A DNA stretch of 57,385 nt from Metabacillus arenae (GTDB lineage: Bacteria; Bacillota; Bacilli; Bacillales; Bacillaceae): contig NZ_JACXAI010000038.1 of NCBI RefSeq assembly GCF_014773385.1, forward strand, positions 1 to 57,385, in the 5' to 3' direction. Shown here piece by piece: positions 33,602 to 41,338 of this stretch. The position numbers and the translations under genes were made by a program. How positions within the stretch are numbered: position 1 is the stretch's first letter; each line of letters begins with the position of its first letter. The notes beneath the pieces are model-generated. The model was not told the origin of the DNA, made no database searches, and saw nothing but the letters and a program-made list of their open reading frames with translations.

Positions 33602-34594
33602 ATGATAGTAAAAAAGAGAGCATGGCTAGCCGTTATTTCACTAGTAATTGGGATGTTATTGGCAGGATGCGGTGCTGGAGAAAGTAAATCAACGAGTGGA
33701 GAAGGGGGTGCTGCAGCTTCCTATCCCGAAAGAAATATTGAAATTCTTGTAGGCCATGGAGCAGGCGGGGGAACAGACCAATTTGCAAGAGCTATTGCTA
33801 AGGAACTGGAAACAATCTTAGATACTAATATAAATATTGTGAATCAAGAAGGTGGAGCAGGAGTTGTAGCCCTCCAAAGTGCTTATAGTCAGCAGGCTGA
33901 TGGATACACACTTGTGGCAGATTCAGCGTTTCCGATCACAACAGCTGCAGGTACAAATGAGCATGGTTTAGACAGCTTCACACCTATTGCCCGTGTGCAA
34001 AATGATACTTATATTTTATGGGTTAAAAAAGGTTCGTTTAGTAACATCGAGGAATTTATAGCTGCTGCTAAAAAAAATCCCGGCAAACTAAAAATAGGCG
34101 GTACAGGTGCTCTCGGAATGGATGAAATCACAACAAGTCTGTTTGAAAAGGAAACAGGTGTTGATTTAAACTTTGTACCAATGAAAGGGTCTGGTGAAAA
34201 TCATGCAGGATTATTGGGAGGGCATTTGGATGCAATTTTCGATGAGCCTGGACCAGCAAATTCTCTTTACGAAGGAGAAGAAGTAACCCCGCTGTTGGTG
34301 TTGTCTAAAGATAAGCTTGAGGCTTTTCCCAATGTACCAACATCAGTTGAAAAAGGCTGGGATTTAACGCTCGGAAATGAAAGGGGTTTCTTTATTAAAG
34401 AAGGAGCAGATCCAGCGATTGTTAAAAAGCTGGAAGATGCCATCAAAAAAGCTTCTGAAACAAAGGCATATAAAGAATATGAAAAAGCTTCATTTTTAGA
34501 TTTGCGACCGGGTTGGATGAACAGAGAAGATTACAAGGCGGAATTAGAAAAAAACATAAAAATGTTTGAAGGGATCGTAAAGGAACTTCAATAA
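33602..34594 (+). CDS. Tripartite tricarboxylate transporter binding lipoprotein, TctC-like
   Basis: A 330-residue substrate-binding lipoprotein of the TctC (Bug) family. The signal peptide ends in LLAGC with Cys23, followed by a Gly/Ser/Ala linker and the TctC pattern: YPERNIEILVGHGAGGGTDQFAR, VVALQSAYSQQADGYTL, KKNPGKLKIGGTGALG and FPNVPTSVEKGWDL. These proteins bind carboxylates for uptake by TctA/TctB. The frame runs upstream to 33566, but ATG 33602 has GGGGAG and makes a proper signal peptide. It lies directly after the aldehyde dehydrogenase. Confidence 0.88.
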   Translation: MIVKKRAWLAVISLVIGMLLAGCGAGESKSTSGEGGAAASYPERNIEILVGHGAGGGTDQFARAIAKELETILDTNINIVNQEGGAGVVALQSAYSQQADGYTLVADSAFPITTAAGTNEHGLDSFTPIARVQNDTYILWVKKGSFSNIEEFIAAAKKNPGKLKIGGTGALGMDEITTSLFEKETGVDLNFVPMKGSGENHAGLLGGHLDAIFDEPGPANSLYEGEEVTPLLVLSKDKLEAFPNVPTSVEKGWDLTLGNERGFFIKEGADPAIVKKLEDAIKKASETKAYKEYEKASFLDLRPGWMNREDYKAELEKNIKMFEGIVKELQ

Positions 34595-34615
34595 TTACGG
34601 GTGAGGTGAGAGTAC

Positions 34616-35137
34616 ATGACGAAACAAAATTATATTCTCTCAGGATCGGTTTTAGCGTTTTCTATTGTCTTCCTGCTCCTTTCCCAAGGTATGGATCAGT
34701 CTCAATCAACTTATTCCATTGGGCCGTCTTTTTGGCCTAATGTGATTTTAATTAGCATGATCATTCTTTCGGTATGCTTAGCCTTAAGAACAAAGTTTTC
34801 AAAAAAGGAAATCATATTTGAAGATGATGAAGAGTTAATGGAGAAAGTAAGCGGAGAAGAAAAGGAAGTATCTAGTCTTGCTTCTGTGTTTGGTGTATCT
34901 ATTGTCAGTAGTTTGTTTCTTTATTTAGTGGCTATACCTATATTAGGTTTTATTTTATCAACATTTTTGTACATTGCTGTGATTTCTTTTCTATTAGGTA
35001 TTTCATCCTGGGGAAAGTCCATACTGTTATCTGTTATTGCCACTGTTCTAATCACGGCATTATTTATATCAGCTTTGGCCATTAACTTTCCTAGAGGGGT
35101 CGGGGTCTTTCGCTATTTAAGTTCATTGATCTATTAA
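34616..35137 (+). CDS. Tripartite tricarboxylate transporter small subunit, TctB-like
   Basis: A 173-residue protein with four predicted helices and a charged cytoplasmic loop (KFSKKEIIFEDDEELMEKVSGEEKE) after helix 2, the usual layout of TctB. The conserved SIGPSFWPNVILI near helix 2 is characteristic. It is a small integral subunit working with TctA. ATG 34616 has GAGGTGAG upstream, 21 bp after tctC. Confidence 0.85.
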   Translation: MTKQNYILSGSVLAFSIVFLLLSQGMDQSQSTYSIGPSFWPNVILISMIILSVCLALRTKFSKKEIIFEDDEELMEKVSGEEKEVSSLASVFGVSIVSSLFLYLVAIPILGFILSTFLYIAVISFLLGISSWGKSILLSVIATVLITALFISALAINFPRGVGVFRYLSSLIY

Positions 35138-35191
35138 TCAGGGTCTTTTCTCTAAGATAGTTGCTTTCGATATATAAAAGATAATGTCTCC

Positions 35192-35245
35192 GAATACTGC
35201 AACTCTCACTTTCTACCTCCCGTCTCCGAGAGATAAAAGTATTCG
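35192..35245. repeat. Inverted repeat between tctB and tctA
   Basis: CGAATACT and AGTATTCG are 8-bp arms about 38 bp apart in the 180-bp gap between the tctB and tctA genes. This may be an mRNA structure setting the ratio of the two subunits; that is inference. Confidence 0.4.
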
Positions 35246-35315
35246 AAAGGATAAATACTTATCAATCCCAGCTAAGATTACGAAACAGCTGTGAATAAAA
35301 AGCTCGGGGGTGTTT

Positions 35316-36821
35316 ATGATGATGGAAGGGTTACTGGGCGGCTTATCAAGCGTATTACAGCCTGTTAATCTATTAATTTTAGTAGTTGCAACATTAATCG
35401 GGTTCTTAGGTGGAGCGATACCAGGTATTAGCGGGACGATGCTCGTTATAATTCTGTTGCCCATCACCTATACAATGGATCCTGCTGCCGCATTTCTCTT
35501 GCTAACTGCAATCTATGCTTCTTCAGTCTTTTCGGGTTCAATAAGTGCCATCTTGTTTCGAACTCCTGGAACTCCTGAAGCGATTGCAACTGTTTTTGAT
35601 GGTTATCCTATGGCTCAAAAAGGGCAGGCAGGAACAGCTTTAGGAGTCAGTATATTTAGTTCAGCTATTGGAGGGTTAATAGGAACTATTTTCTTAATAT
35701 TCTTAACCCCATTATTAGCACAATCTGCCTTGAAATTTTCTTCTCCGGAATACTTTGCATTAGCAGTGTTAGGCTTGACTGTCGTAGCCTCATTAAGTGG
35801 AGGCGATTTAATTAAAGGCTTAATTGCTGTTTTGATTGGATTATTTTTAGCAACATTTGGATTGGATGCGCTAACTGGTACAGAGAGGTTTACTTTTGGT
35901 GAGCCTGCTTTGCTATCCGGTATTGGGCTTATTCCAGTATTAATTGGATTGTTTGCAATCTCGGAATTTCTAAGAAAATCGAGGGAGCAGAATGTAGAAC
36001 AAAAGTCATTTGGTAAAATTAAAACAAAGATTTTCGAAATAGAAATTTTTAAAAGGATTTATAAAGTGATTGCCCGATCCTCCTTGTTAGGTGTATTTAT
36101 TGGGATTCTGCCAGGGGTGGGAGCAACTACAGCCTCTATATTAAGCTATAGTGAAGCGGTTCGTTGGTCTAAAAACAAAAAGGAATATGGGACAGGTATA
36201 CCTGAAGGGGTTTCTGCACCTGAAACAGCTAATAATGCAGCAGCAGTCGGAGCAATGGTTCCTTTATTAGCTTTGGGTATTCCTGGAAGTGCAACCACAG
36301 CTGTTATTCTAGGGGCATTCATCCTTCACGGAATGCAGCCTGGTCCGATGCTTTTTAATACGAATAAAGAACTGATGTACACCATTTTTATCGGGATATT
36401 AGTAGCTAATTTATTGATTTTGATTTTATCAAAGCCCTTTATCCGTTTATTTTCAAAAATCACAGTCATTCCCTATCATATCATGGGACCGATTATCGTA
36501 ATTCTGTGTACAATTGGGACATTTTCAGTTCGGAACTCTTATTTCGATGTCATGATCATGTTTCTTTTTGGAATTCTAGGTTACCTGTTTGAAAAAATTA
36601 AATTACCACTTGCTCCTATTATTTTAGGGTTAGTGCTGGGACCAATAGGCGAAGCAGAGTTTAGAAGATCACTAGAAATGTCTAGTGGTGACTATAGCGT
36701 ATTTTTCACCCGACCTATAAGTGTTACGCTTTTAGCCATTGCTCTTATTGCATTGATTTTCCCTTTGATAAAGGCGAGGTTTAGGAAGAAAAACGATGAA
36801 AATACCGGGATTCCAACCTAA
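35316..36821 (+). CDS. Tripartite tricarboxylate transporter large subunit, TctA-like
   Basis: A 501-residue integral membrane protein with about 11-12 helices. The TctA signatures are present: GFLGGAIPGISGTMLVIILLP, LFRTPGTPEAIATVFDGYPMAQKGQAGTALG, ILPGVGATTASILSYSEA and GIPGSATTAVILGAF. It forms the channel of the carboxylate uptake system, driven by an ion gradient. ATG 35316, 35319 and 35322 compete; GGGGG lies 5-11 nt upstream. The complete TctC-B-A set within one cluster shows the transporter is dedicated to the local pathway. Confidence 0.9.
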   Translation: MMMEGLLGGLSSVLQPVNLLILVVATLIGFLGGAIPGISGTMLVIILLPITYTMDPAAAFLLLTAIYASSVFSGSISAILFRTPGTPEAIATVFDGYPMAQKGQAGTALGVSIFSSAIGGLIGTIFLIFLTPLLAQSALKFSSPEYFALAVLGLTVVASLSGGDLIKGLIAVLIGLFLATFGLDALTGTERFTFGEPALLSGIGLIPVLIGLFAISEFLRKSREQNVEQKSFGKIKTKIFEIEIFKRIYKVIARSSLLGVFIGILPGVGATTASILSYSEAVRWSKNKKEYGTGIPEGVSAPETANNAAAVGAMVPLLALGIPGSATTAVILGAFILHGMQPGPMLFNTNKELMYTIFIGILVANLLILILSKPFIRLFSKITVIPYHIMGPIIVILCTIGTFSVRNSYFDVMIMFLFGILGYLFEKIKLPLAPIILGLVLGPIGEAEFRRSLEMSSGDYSVFFTRPISVTLLAIALIALIFPLIKARFRKKNDENTGIPT

Positions 36822-36859
36822 GGTATTATGGGAACCTTAAAATAAATATTGGAGGGATT

Positions 36860-37879
36860 ATGTTGAGTAAAAAGCCTGTAATGGGATTGTTGTATGGAGA
36901 TGCAACAGGAATTGGATCAGAATTGATAGCAAAAGCGATTCAAGATGAATCTGTTAGAGAAAAGGCACATTGGGTATTAATTGGTGATGAACGGATTTTT
37001 AAGCAAGGCAGTGAAATTGCGAATACCGAAATAAATTATAAATCGGTTAAGCATATATCTGAAATCGATCGGCATGCAAATAATGTTTATTTGCTGCATT
37101 ATCCTTCTCTTTCACCTGAGGATTACGAGCTTGGGAACGTTTCAGCTTTAGCTGGAGCAGCTTCTGGTAAACTATTAACCTATGCTGTTGATTTAGCAAA
37201 GGACAAATTGCTGGATGGGATCGTATATGGTCCTTTAAATAAGGACGCCCTATATAAAGGCGGCTATTTATTTGAAGACGATATTCATTTATTAGCATCC
37301 CTCTTCGACTATAAATCGGGCTTCGGAGAAATTAATGTGATGGAAGACTTGTGGGTAACTCGTGCTACATCGCATATCCCTCTTAAGGATGTAGCTGAGA
37401 AAATAACAAAGGAACGAGTCATTGAAGTGATAAAATTTGCTGAACAAAATTTAAAAAGGGCAGGATTTGAGAACCCTGTAATTGCGGTATGTGCACTGAA
37501 TCCTCATGCTGGTGACGGCGGCTTAATTGGAAAGGAAGAAATCGACATTATTCAACCAGCTATCGCAGAAGCTCGAGATCTAGGAATTCAAGTTGAAGGA
37601 CCATACCCTTCTGATACAGTCTTTTTGAGGCTTCAAAAAGAACAAAGCTTCGACTGTTTACTCGCAATGTACCATGACCAGGCACAAACAGGAATGAAAA
37701 TGCTTGGCTTCAATAAAGGGGTAACGGTAAATGGCGGTTTGCCAGTTGTGTTAGCTACTCCAGCCCATGGTACGGCACATGATATTGCTGGGAAAGGAAC
37801 AGCGAACCCTGGAGCCACAATTCATGCTATGAAATTAGCTGTAAAGATGGTAAGTGAGAAATCGACACTGGCTAGATGA
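36860..37879 (+). CDS. PdxA-family dehydrogenase (PdxA2/TphB-like)
   Basis: A 339-residue PdxA-type NAD(P)-dependent enzyme. The three metal histidines are visible: His172 (TSHIPL), His216 (NPHAGDGG) and His272 (YHDQ), with GDATGIGSE near the N-terminus and HGTAHDIAGKGTANPG near the C-terminus. Family members oxidise a hydroxyl beta to a carboxylate or phosphate and often decarboxylate: PdxA in vitamin B6 synthesis, PdxA2 in threonate breakdown, TphB on a terephthalate cis-diol. No DUF1537 kinase is present, so a non-phosphorylated substrate is plausible. The context argues for catabolism, not B6 synthesis. GGAGGG precedes ATG 36860 (TTG 36863 alternative). Confidence 0.82.
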   Translation: MLSKKPVMGLLYGDATGIGSELIAKAIQDESVREKAHWVLIGDERIFKQGSEIANTEINYKSVKHISEIDRHANNVYLLHYPSLSPEDYELGNVSALAGAASGKLLTYAVDLAKDKLLDGIVYGPLNKDALYKGGYLFEDDIHLLASLFDYKSGFGEINVMEDLWVTRATSHIPLKDVAEKITKERVIEVIKFAEQNLKRAGFENPVIAVCALNPHAGDGGLIGKEEIDIIQPAIAEARDLGIQVEGPYPSDTVFLRLQKEQSFDCLLAMYHDQAQTGMKMLGFNKGVTVNGGLPVVLATPAHGTAHDIAGKGTANPGATIHAMKLAVKMVSEKSTLAR

Positions 37880-38496
37880 TAGTGAAAAGGCGGGTTTTTA
37901 ATTAGACTGTTTTCGTAAACTTTGAATGGGTCCTTGTTGATTTGGTTACTATAACAATCACTTGGGAAAAGAGCAGTCTGTCACCAAAAGAAGAGTATGA
38001 TGCCCGCCGACACTTAAAAAGGAAAAACGGTCACCCAAAGCGGTCATTGTGCCCGTATACTCTTCTGATCAGAATATTAAAAAGTAGCAATTGCTTTGAA
38101 TAGAGCCATTAATTAAATACTTATATGATGGAATGATTATACACCATAAAGGTTGCCGATTTTGAAAAGTAACCTGATTTGGTTTAAAGATTAATTTTTT
38201 CTCTAAGTAATTTAAGCAGAAACCGATCCTCTTATCAAAAAGTGAGAATCGGTTTTTTTTTGGAATTTCCTTAGGAAAACTATCCTATAACATCTTTCTC
38301 AATACAAAACCACACATCAAGGTAATCTGTTGTTCAATAAGATCCCAAAAAAATTAAACAAAACTTAAACAACGCTGGCCATCATTTTAAGCTTCAGTGG
38401 TTAGTATGGAAGCATGGTTGAAATTACTTCAATTCCTTTAAGAAATAGCTGCTTGAATGTTGATGAAAAGTAAAAACAAAAGGGTGTGTATGTTTA
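37880..38496. other. Gene-free interval with structured element
   Basis: About 620 bp. A 10-bp stem (AGAAGAGTAT 37989-37998 / ATACTCTTCT 38057-38066) encloses a GC-richer loop containing repeated GGTCA. A strong plus-strand terminator lies at 38218-38260. No frame with a ribosome site is seen, so a non-coding RNA ending at this terminator is possible. Confidence 0.45.
38218..38260 (+). terminator. Strong intrinsic terminator
   Basis: AAACCGAT-C-CTC / GAG-A-ATCGGTTT with a 12-nt loop, then nine T. It is 340 bp after the PdxA-family gene. Confidence 0.85.
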
Positions 38497-39582
38497 ATGG
38501 ATTCCAAAACAGTAATGAATTCAACTTCGTCTCAGATGGAGAAAAATGTTGGAATGGGTTTTAAAAGCTGGCCATCTTGGATTGGACGTATTGCCATCCT
38601 GTGGTCAGTCCTTTATGGGGCTATGCATCTCTATTGGCTGCTGGGAGGGGCGGGATATCCCTTTGATGCAAGCATGGACTTGTTTAGGGCAATGGTCACT
38701 TATCTGCCGGTTAAAGCAGCCAGTGCCGTGTTTGTGGTCCTTAGTATCCTGGGCATATTTATAGGTATCGCCATGCAGATGCCGAGGGTGAGGGTCTTTC
38801 CAAAGTGGTTGATCCTCACCTATGCTTGGGGGTTTGCTGTTTCGTTACTGCTCTTTATACCTGATATCAGCCTGATTATGGTGATGGCCTATGCATTTTT
38901 ATTTAAATTTGACTTTAACTGGATGATGTTCAATCAAATTATTTGTATTATGGGTGCACTTGTTTGGAGCTTTACTGCTATTGCTTACCAGCGAACAACA
39001 AGTAATGCCTGCGAACATTGCGGTCGGACAGAAGACGGCAAAAAAATTCTGCTCGTTCAATGGGCTCGGCCAATTACGTATATCGCTGCGTTAGCTCCGC
39101 TCCCTTATGCACTTTCGCGATTTGCCTGGGCGCTGGGTATACCATTTGGTGTTGATCCAAAGTTCCTGGAGGATTTTTCAAGCGTAAATCCAACACACCA
39201 TATTACAGAATGGGTATTTGGCTCTGTATGTATAGGCGGGGGTCTCCTAACGCTTGGATTGATTCAGAAGTGGGGGGAGGTATTTCCGAGCTGGTTTCCG
39301 ATCATTGGCAGCAGGAGGGTGCCAATCCTGCTTGCTGTGATTCCTGCTTCTCTTGTAGCCATTGCAGTAACTGCTGCGGGTTTTGTCTTTACCTTCGCAT
39401 TTTTTACCGTTACACTTGGGCTCATGCCAGTGGATAATATAATAGTAAGCCAAATCTGGGGTGCTGTTGGACCTATGGTTTTCTGGGTACCTTGGGGAGC
39501 GGCTCTCGGCCTAGCTGCCGTTGCTTACTATTATCGGCGCAGAGGGCAATGCGCCCATTGCAGAAGAAGTAACCCGGCATAA
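38497..39582 (+). CDS. Multi-spanning membrane protein of unknown function (361 aa)
   Basis: A 361-residue protein with about eight or nine membrane helices. The loop after the first four carries CEHCGRTEDGK and the extreme C-terminus CAHCRRSNPA, both CxxC-type pairs that could bind metal or form disulfides. Other notable stretches are ARPITYIAALAPLPYALSRFAWALGIPFG and FAFFTVTLGLM. I do not recognise a family; similar layouts are seen in actinobacteria, suggesting transfer. Base composition is visibly richer in G and C than its neighbours. The gene is isolated between terminators and a long gap. The ribosome site (AGGGTG, about 12 nt) is weak. Confidence 0.75.
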   Translation: MDSKTVMNSTSSQMEKNVGMGFKSWPSWIGRIAILWSVLYGAMHLYWLLGGAGYPFDASMDLFRAMVTYLPVKAASAVFVVLSILGIFIGIAMQMPRVRVFPKWLILTYAWGFAVSLLLFIPDISLIMVMAYAFLFKFDFNWMMFNQIICIMGALVWSFTAIAYQRTTSNACEHCGRTEDGKKILLVQWARPITYIAALAPLPYALSRFAWALGIPFGVDPKFLEDFSSVNPTHHITEWVFGSVCIGGGLLTLGLIQKWGEVFPSWFPIIGSRRVPILLAVIPASLVAIAVTAAGFVFTFAFFTVTLGLMPVDNIIVSQIWGAVGPMVFWVPWGAALGLAAVAYYYRRRGQCAHCRRSNPA

Positions 39583-39593
39583 AAACCAATAAT

Positions 39594-39634
39594 AGACGAT
39601 TTTTCCAAAGTTAAAAGGAAAAATCGTCTTAATG
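39594..39634 (+). terminator. Hairpin after the membrane-protein gene
   Basis: AGACGATTTTTCC and GGAAAAATCGTCT with a 10-nt loop; a 13-bp perfect stem followed by TAATG. The T-run is poor but the position, 12 bp after the stop, fits a terminator. Confidence 0.6.
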
Positions 39635-39712
39635 TTATCATTAACTCCAGCTTGATAACTTGCTTTTATTATATAATCAGCGTTTAAGTTCTTTAAAGCG
39701 CTGCTCACCTGG

Positions 39713-39830
39713 ATAATTGTACCGTCACGCTGAATAATGCACCGTGATCGAAATAATTGCATCGTTAACTGATTAATTGCACCGTAAGCAGTATAATTGC
39801 GCCATTATCGAAATAATTGCACCTAAAGAA
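39713..39830. repeat. Short tandem array, family I in reverse orientation (exact 20-bp period)
   Basis: Five full units and a partial one start at 39713, 39733, 39753, 39773, 39793 and 39813, exactly 20 bp apart. Each begins ATAATTGCACCGT or a close variant. The reverse complement (ACGGTGCAATTAT) matches the family I core. The array lies between the ends of two convergent genes. Confidence 0.92.
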
Positions 39831-39845
39831 AAAGGTTGGCTATTA

Positions 39846-39876
39846 TAAAAAGAAATCAGCTAAGTTGCTGATTTCA
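39846..39876 (-). terminator. Terminator of the patatin-like gene
   Basis: Minus-strand GAAATCAGC, loop AACTTA, GCTGATTTC, then a T-run. It starts just after the gene end. Confidence 0.85.
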
Positions 39877-39883
39877 TCAATAC

Positions 39884-40810
39884 CTAATTTCTTTTCTTCT
39901 TTTCCATTTCTTTGCGTATCGCTTTGTATTCCTCAAAATCCCACTTCGACAAAAATTCTTTTGCTGATGAATAGCCAGAATCATAGAGGAATGCGATTTC
40001 TTCGGTACTCAGATCAAAATCAGTAGCTGTGATCCCATCGGTCGGAATGAGAATCGTACGTTTTTTTGTTTCTTCGTTCATATGGCGGAGGTCATGAGCT
40101 TGAAGCATCGTTTTAAATATGTTTTTGAAAAGGTGAATGGGCGTTGGGATAACAGATCCCATGTTGATTTCTTCCTTTATAAATCGAAAACCGAATGTTG
40201 GAAAACGTGGTTCATCTGTATCAAATATCCAGATGGGAAAGTTGCTAAGCAATCCGCCATCTAGTATATAAGATTTGTGTGGAAGATTAGATTTCCAGAT
40301 AACCGGCCGGAAGAAAAATGGCATTGAAGCACTCATCATGACAGCCTTTGAAATTTTTAAATCCTTTGGCGTCATTTCGTAGCGGTGCAAATCGTCAGGT
40401 AAAATAAGGATTTGGCCGTTTGAAATATCCGATGCGATAATTTTCAATTTTCCATCAGGAAGATCAGCAAACGTGTGAATGTTTTTTTTAGCAAGCATTG
40501 TGTCTACCCAAGCTTCCAAATAATCGTTTTTATAAATTCCTAGATGAATCATTAGTTCTAGAAAGCTGCCGATAAGAGGAATCCGATTCAAAATGGTCTT
40601 GCCACGAAATTTAGAGTAGTCCATTCCACCCAGGCTCTCGCTAATATCATGGCTTTTATAGCCGGCTGCTATTAGTGCCGCAATCACAGCCCCCGCCGAG
40701 GTTCCAGCTAATCTTTGCCACTCAACGTTTTTCTCCTCCATTGCTTGTATCGCTCCAGCAAAGGCAATTCCCCGTATCCCTCCGCCTTCAAAAACACCAT
40801 CTGCCTTCAA
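39884..40810 (-). CDS. Patatin-like phospholipase family protein
   Basis: A 308-residue serine lipase-type enzyme. The oxyanion motif is GGGIRG near residue 9, the nucleophile motif GTSAG near residue 37 and the Asp of the Ser-Asp dyad in DGGLLSNFP. It would release fatty acids from lipids in the cytosol or at the membrane. TTG 40810 has the better ribosome-site spacing (GAGGTGA, 5 nt); GTG 40819 in frame adds three residues. It is monocistronic and ends with its own terminator. Physiological substrate unknown. Confidence 0.88.
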   Translation of the reverse strand: MKADGVFEGGGIRGIAFAGAIQAMEEKNVEWQRLAGTSAGAVIAALIAAGYKSHDISESLGGMDYSKFRGKTILNRIPLIGSFLELMIHLGIYKNDYLEAWVDTMLAKKNIHTFADLPDGKLKIIASDISNGQILILPDDLHRYEMTPKDLKISKAVMMSASMPFFFRPVIWKSNLPHKSYILDGGLLSNFPIWIFDTDEPRFPTFGFRFIKEEINMGSVIPTPIHLFKNIFKTMLQAHDLRHMNEETKKRTILIPTDGITATDFDLSTEEIAFLYDSGYSSAKEFLSKWDFEEYKAIRKEMEKKKRN

Positions 40811-41338
40811 TATTGTCACCTCTTCGTCGATTTCTTCCTCTATAATTTCATAAAATTACAAAAAAGTCCTTCAATTTTATGTTAATTGAGTCATTTATCA
40901 CCTTTTTATTAAGGTTGACGGGTAATTGGGAGGGGATGAGGCAGCGCAAAGGATGGCTATTTCTTTTCTCTAAAAGTGACAAGCAAAGAAATTTAAGTAG
41001 CCTTTGTAATGAAATAAACAGTCATTGTACGAGGTTTTACAACAAAAAAATTTAACATCTTAAACAGAAATACCACCGTTCCAAATGAAACGGTGGTAAA
41101 AGGTAGTTATTTAACTTTCAGGAGTGAACCTAATATATACCCGGGATAAAAAATCGTTACTTACGATTACAGAACAGTATAAGTTCTTTACGATTTTAAC
41201 CCTAAGGTACAGACAACTGAGAAGGCATATTGTAGATGGCCAATTTCAAAACGCTCCAACAATATTGAGTTGTAAGTAAGTTGGTAAGTTGGAAAGAAAA
41301 TAAGTTCTAATCTTTCTTCCACATTAATTTTGGAAATT
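40811..41338. other. Intergenic region with a strong hairpin
   Basis: About 530 bp. ACCACCGTT (41072-41080) and AACGGTGGT (41089-41097) form a perfect 9-bp stem with an 8-nt loop, possibly the catalase transcript end 240 bp after that gene. A 40861-41040 stretch is AT-rich and has no frame of note. A short minus-strand frame at 41188-41436 overlaps the catalase in another frame and is not called. Confidence 0.45.
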
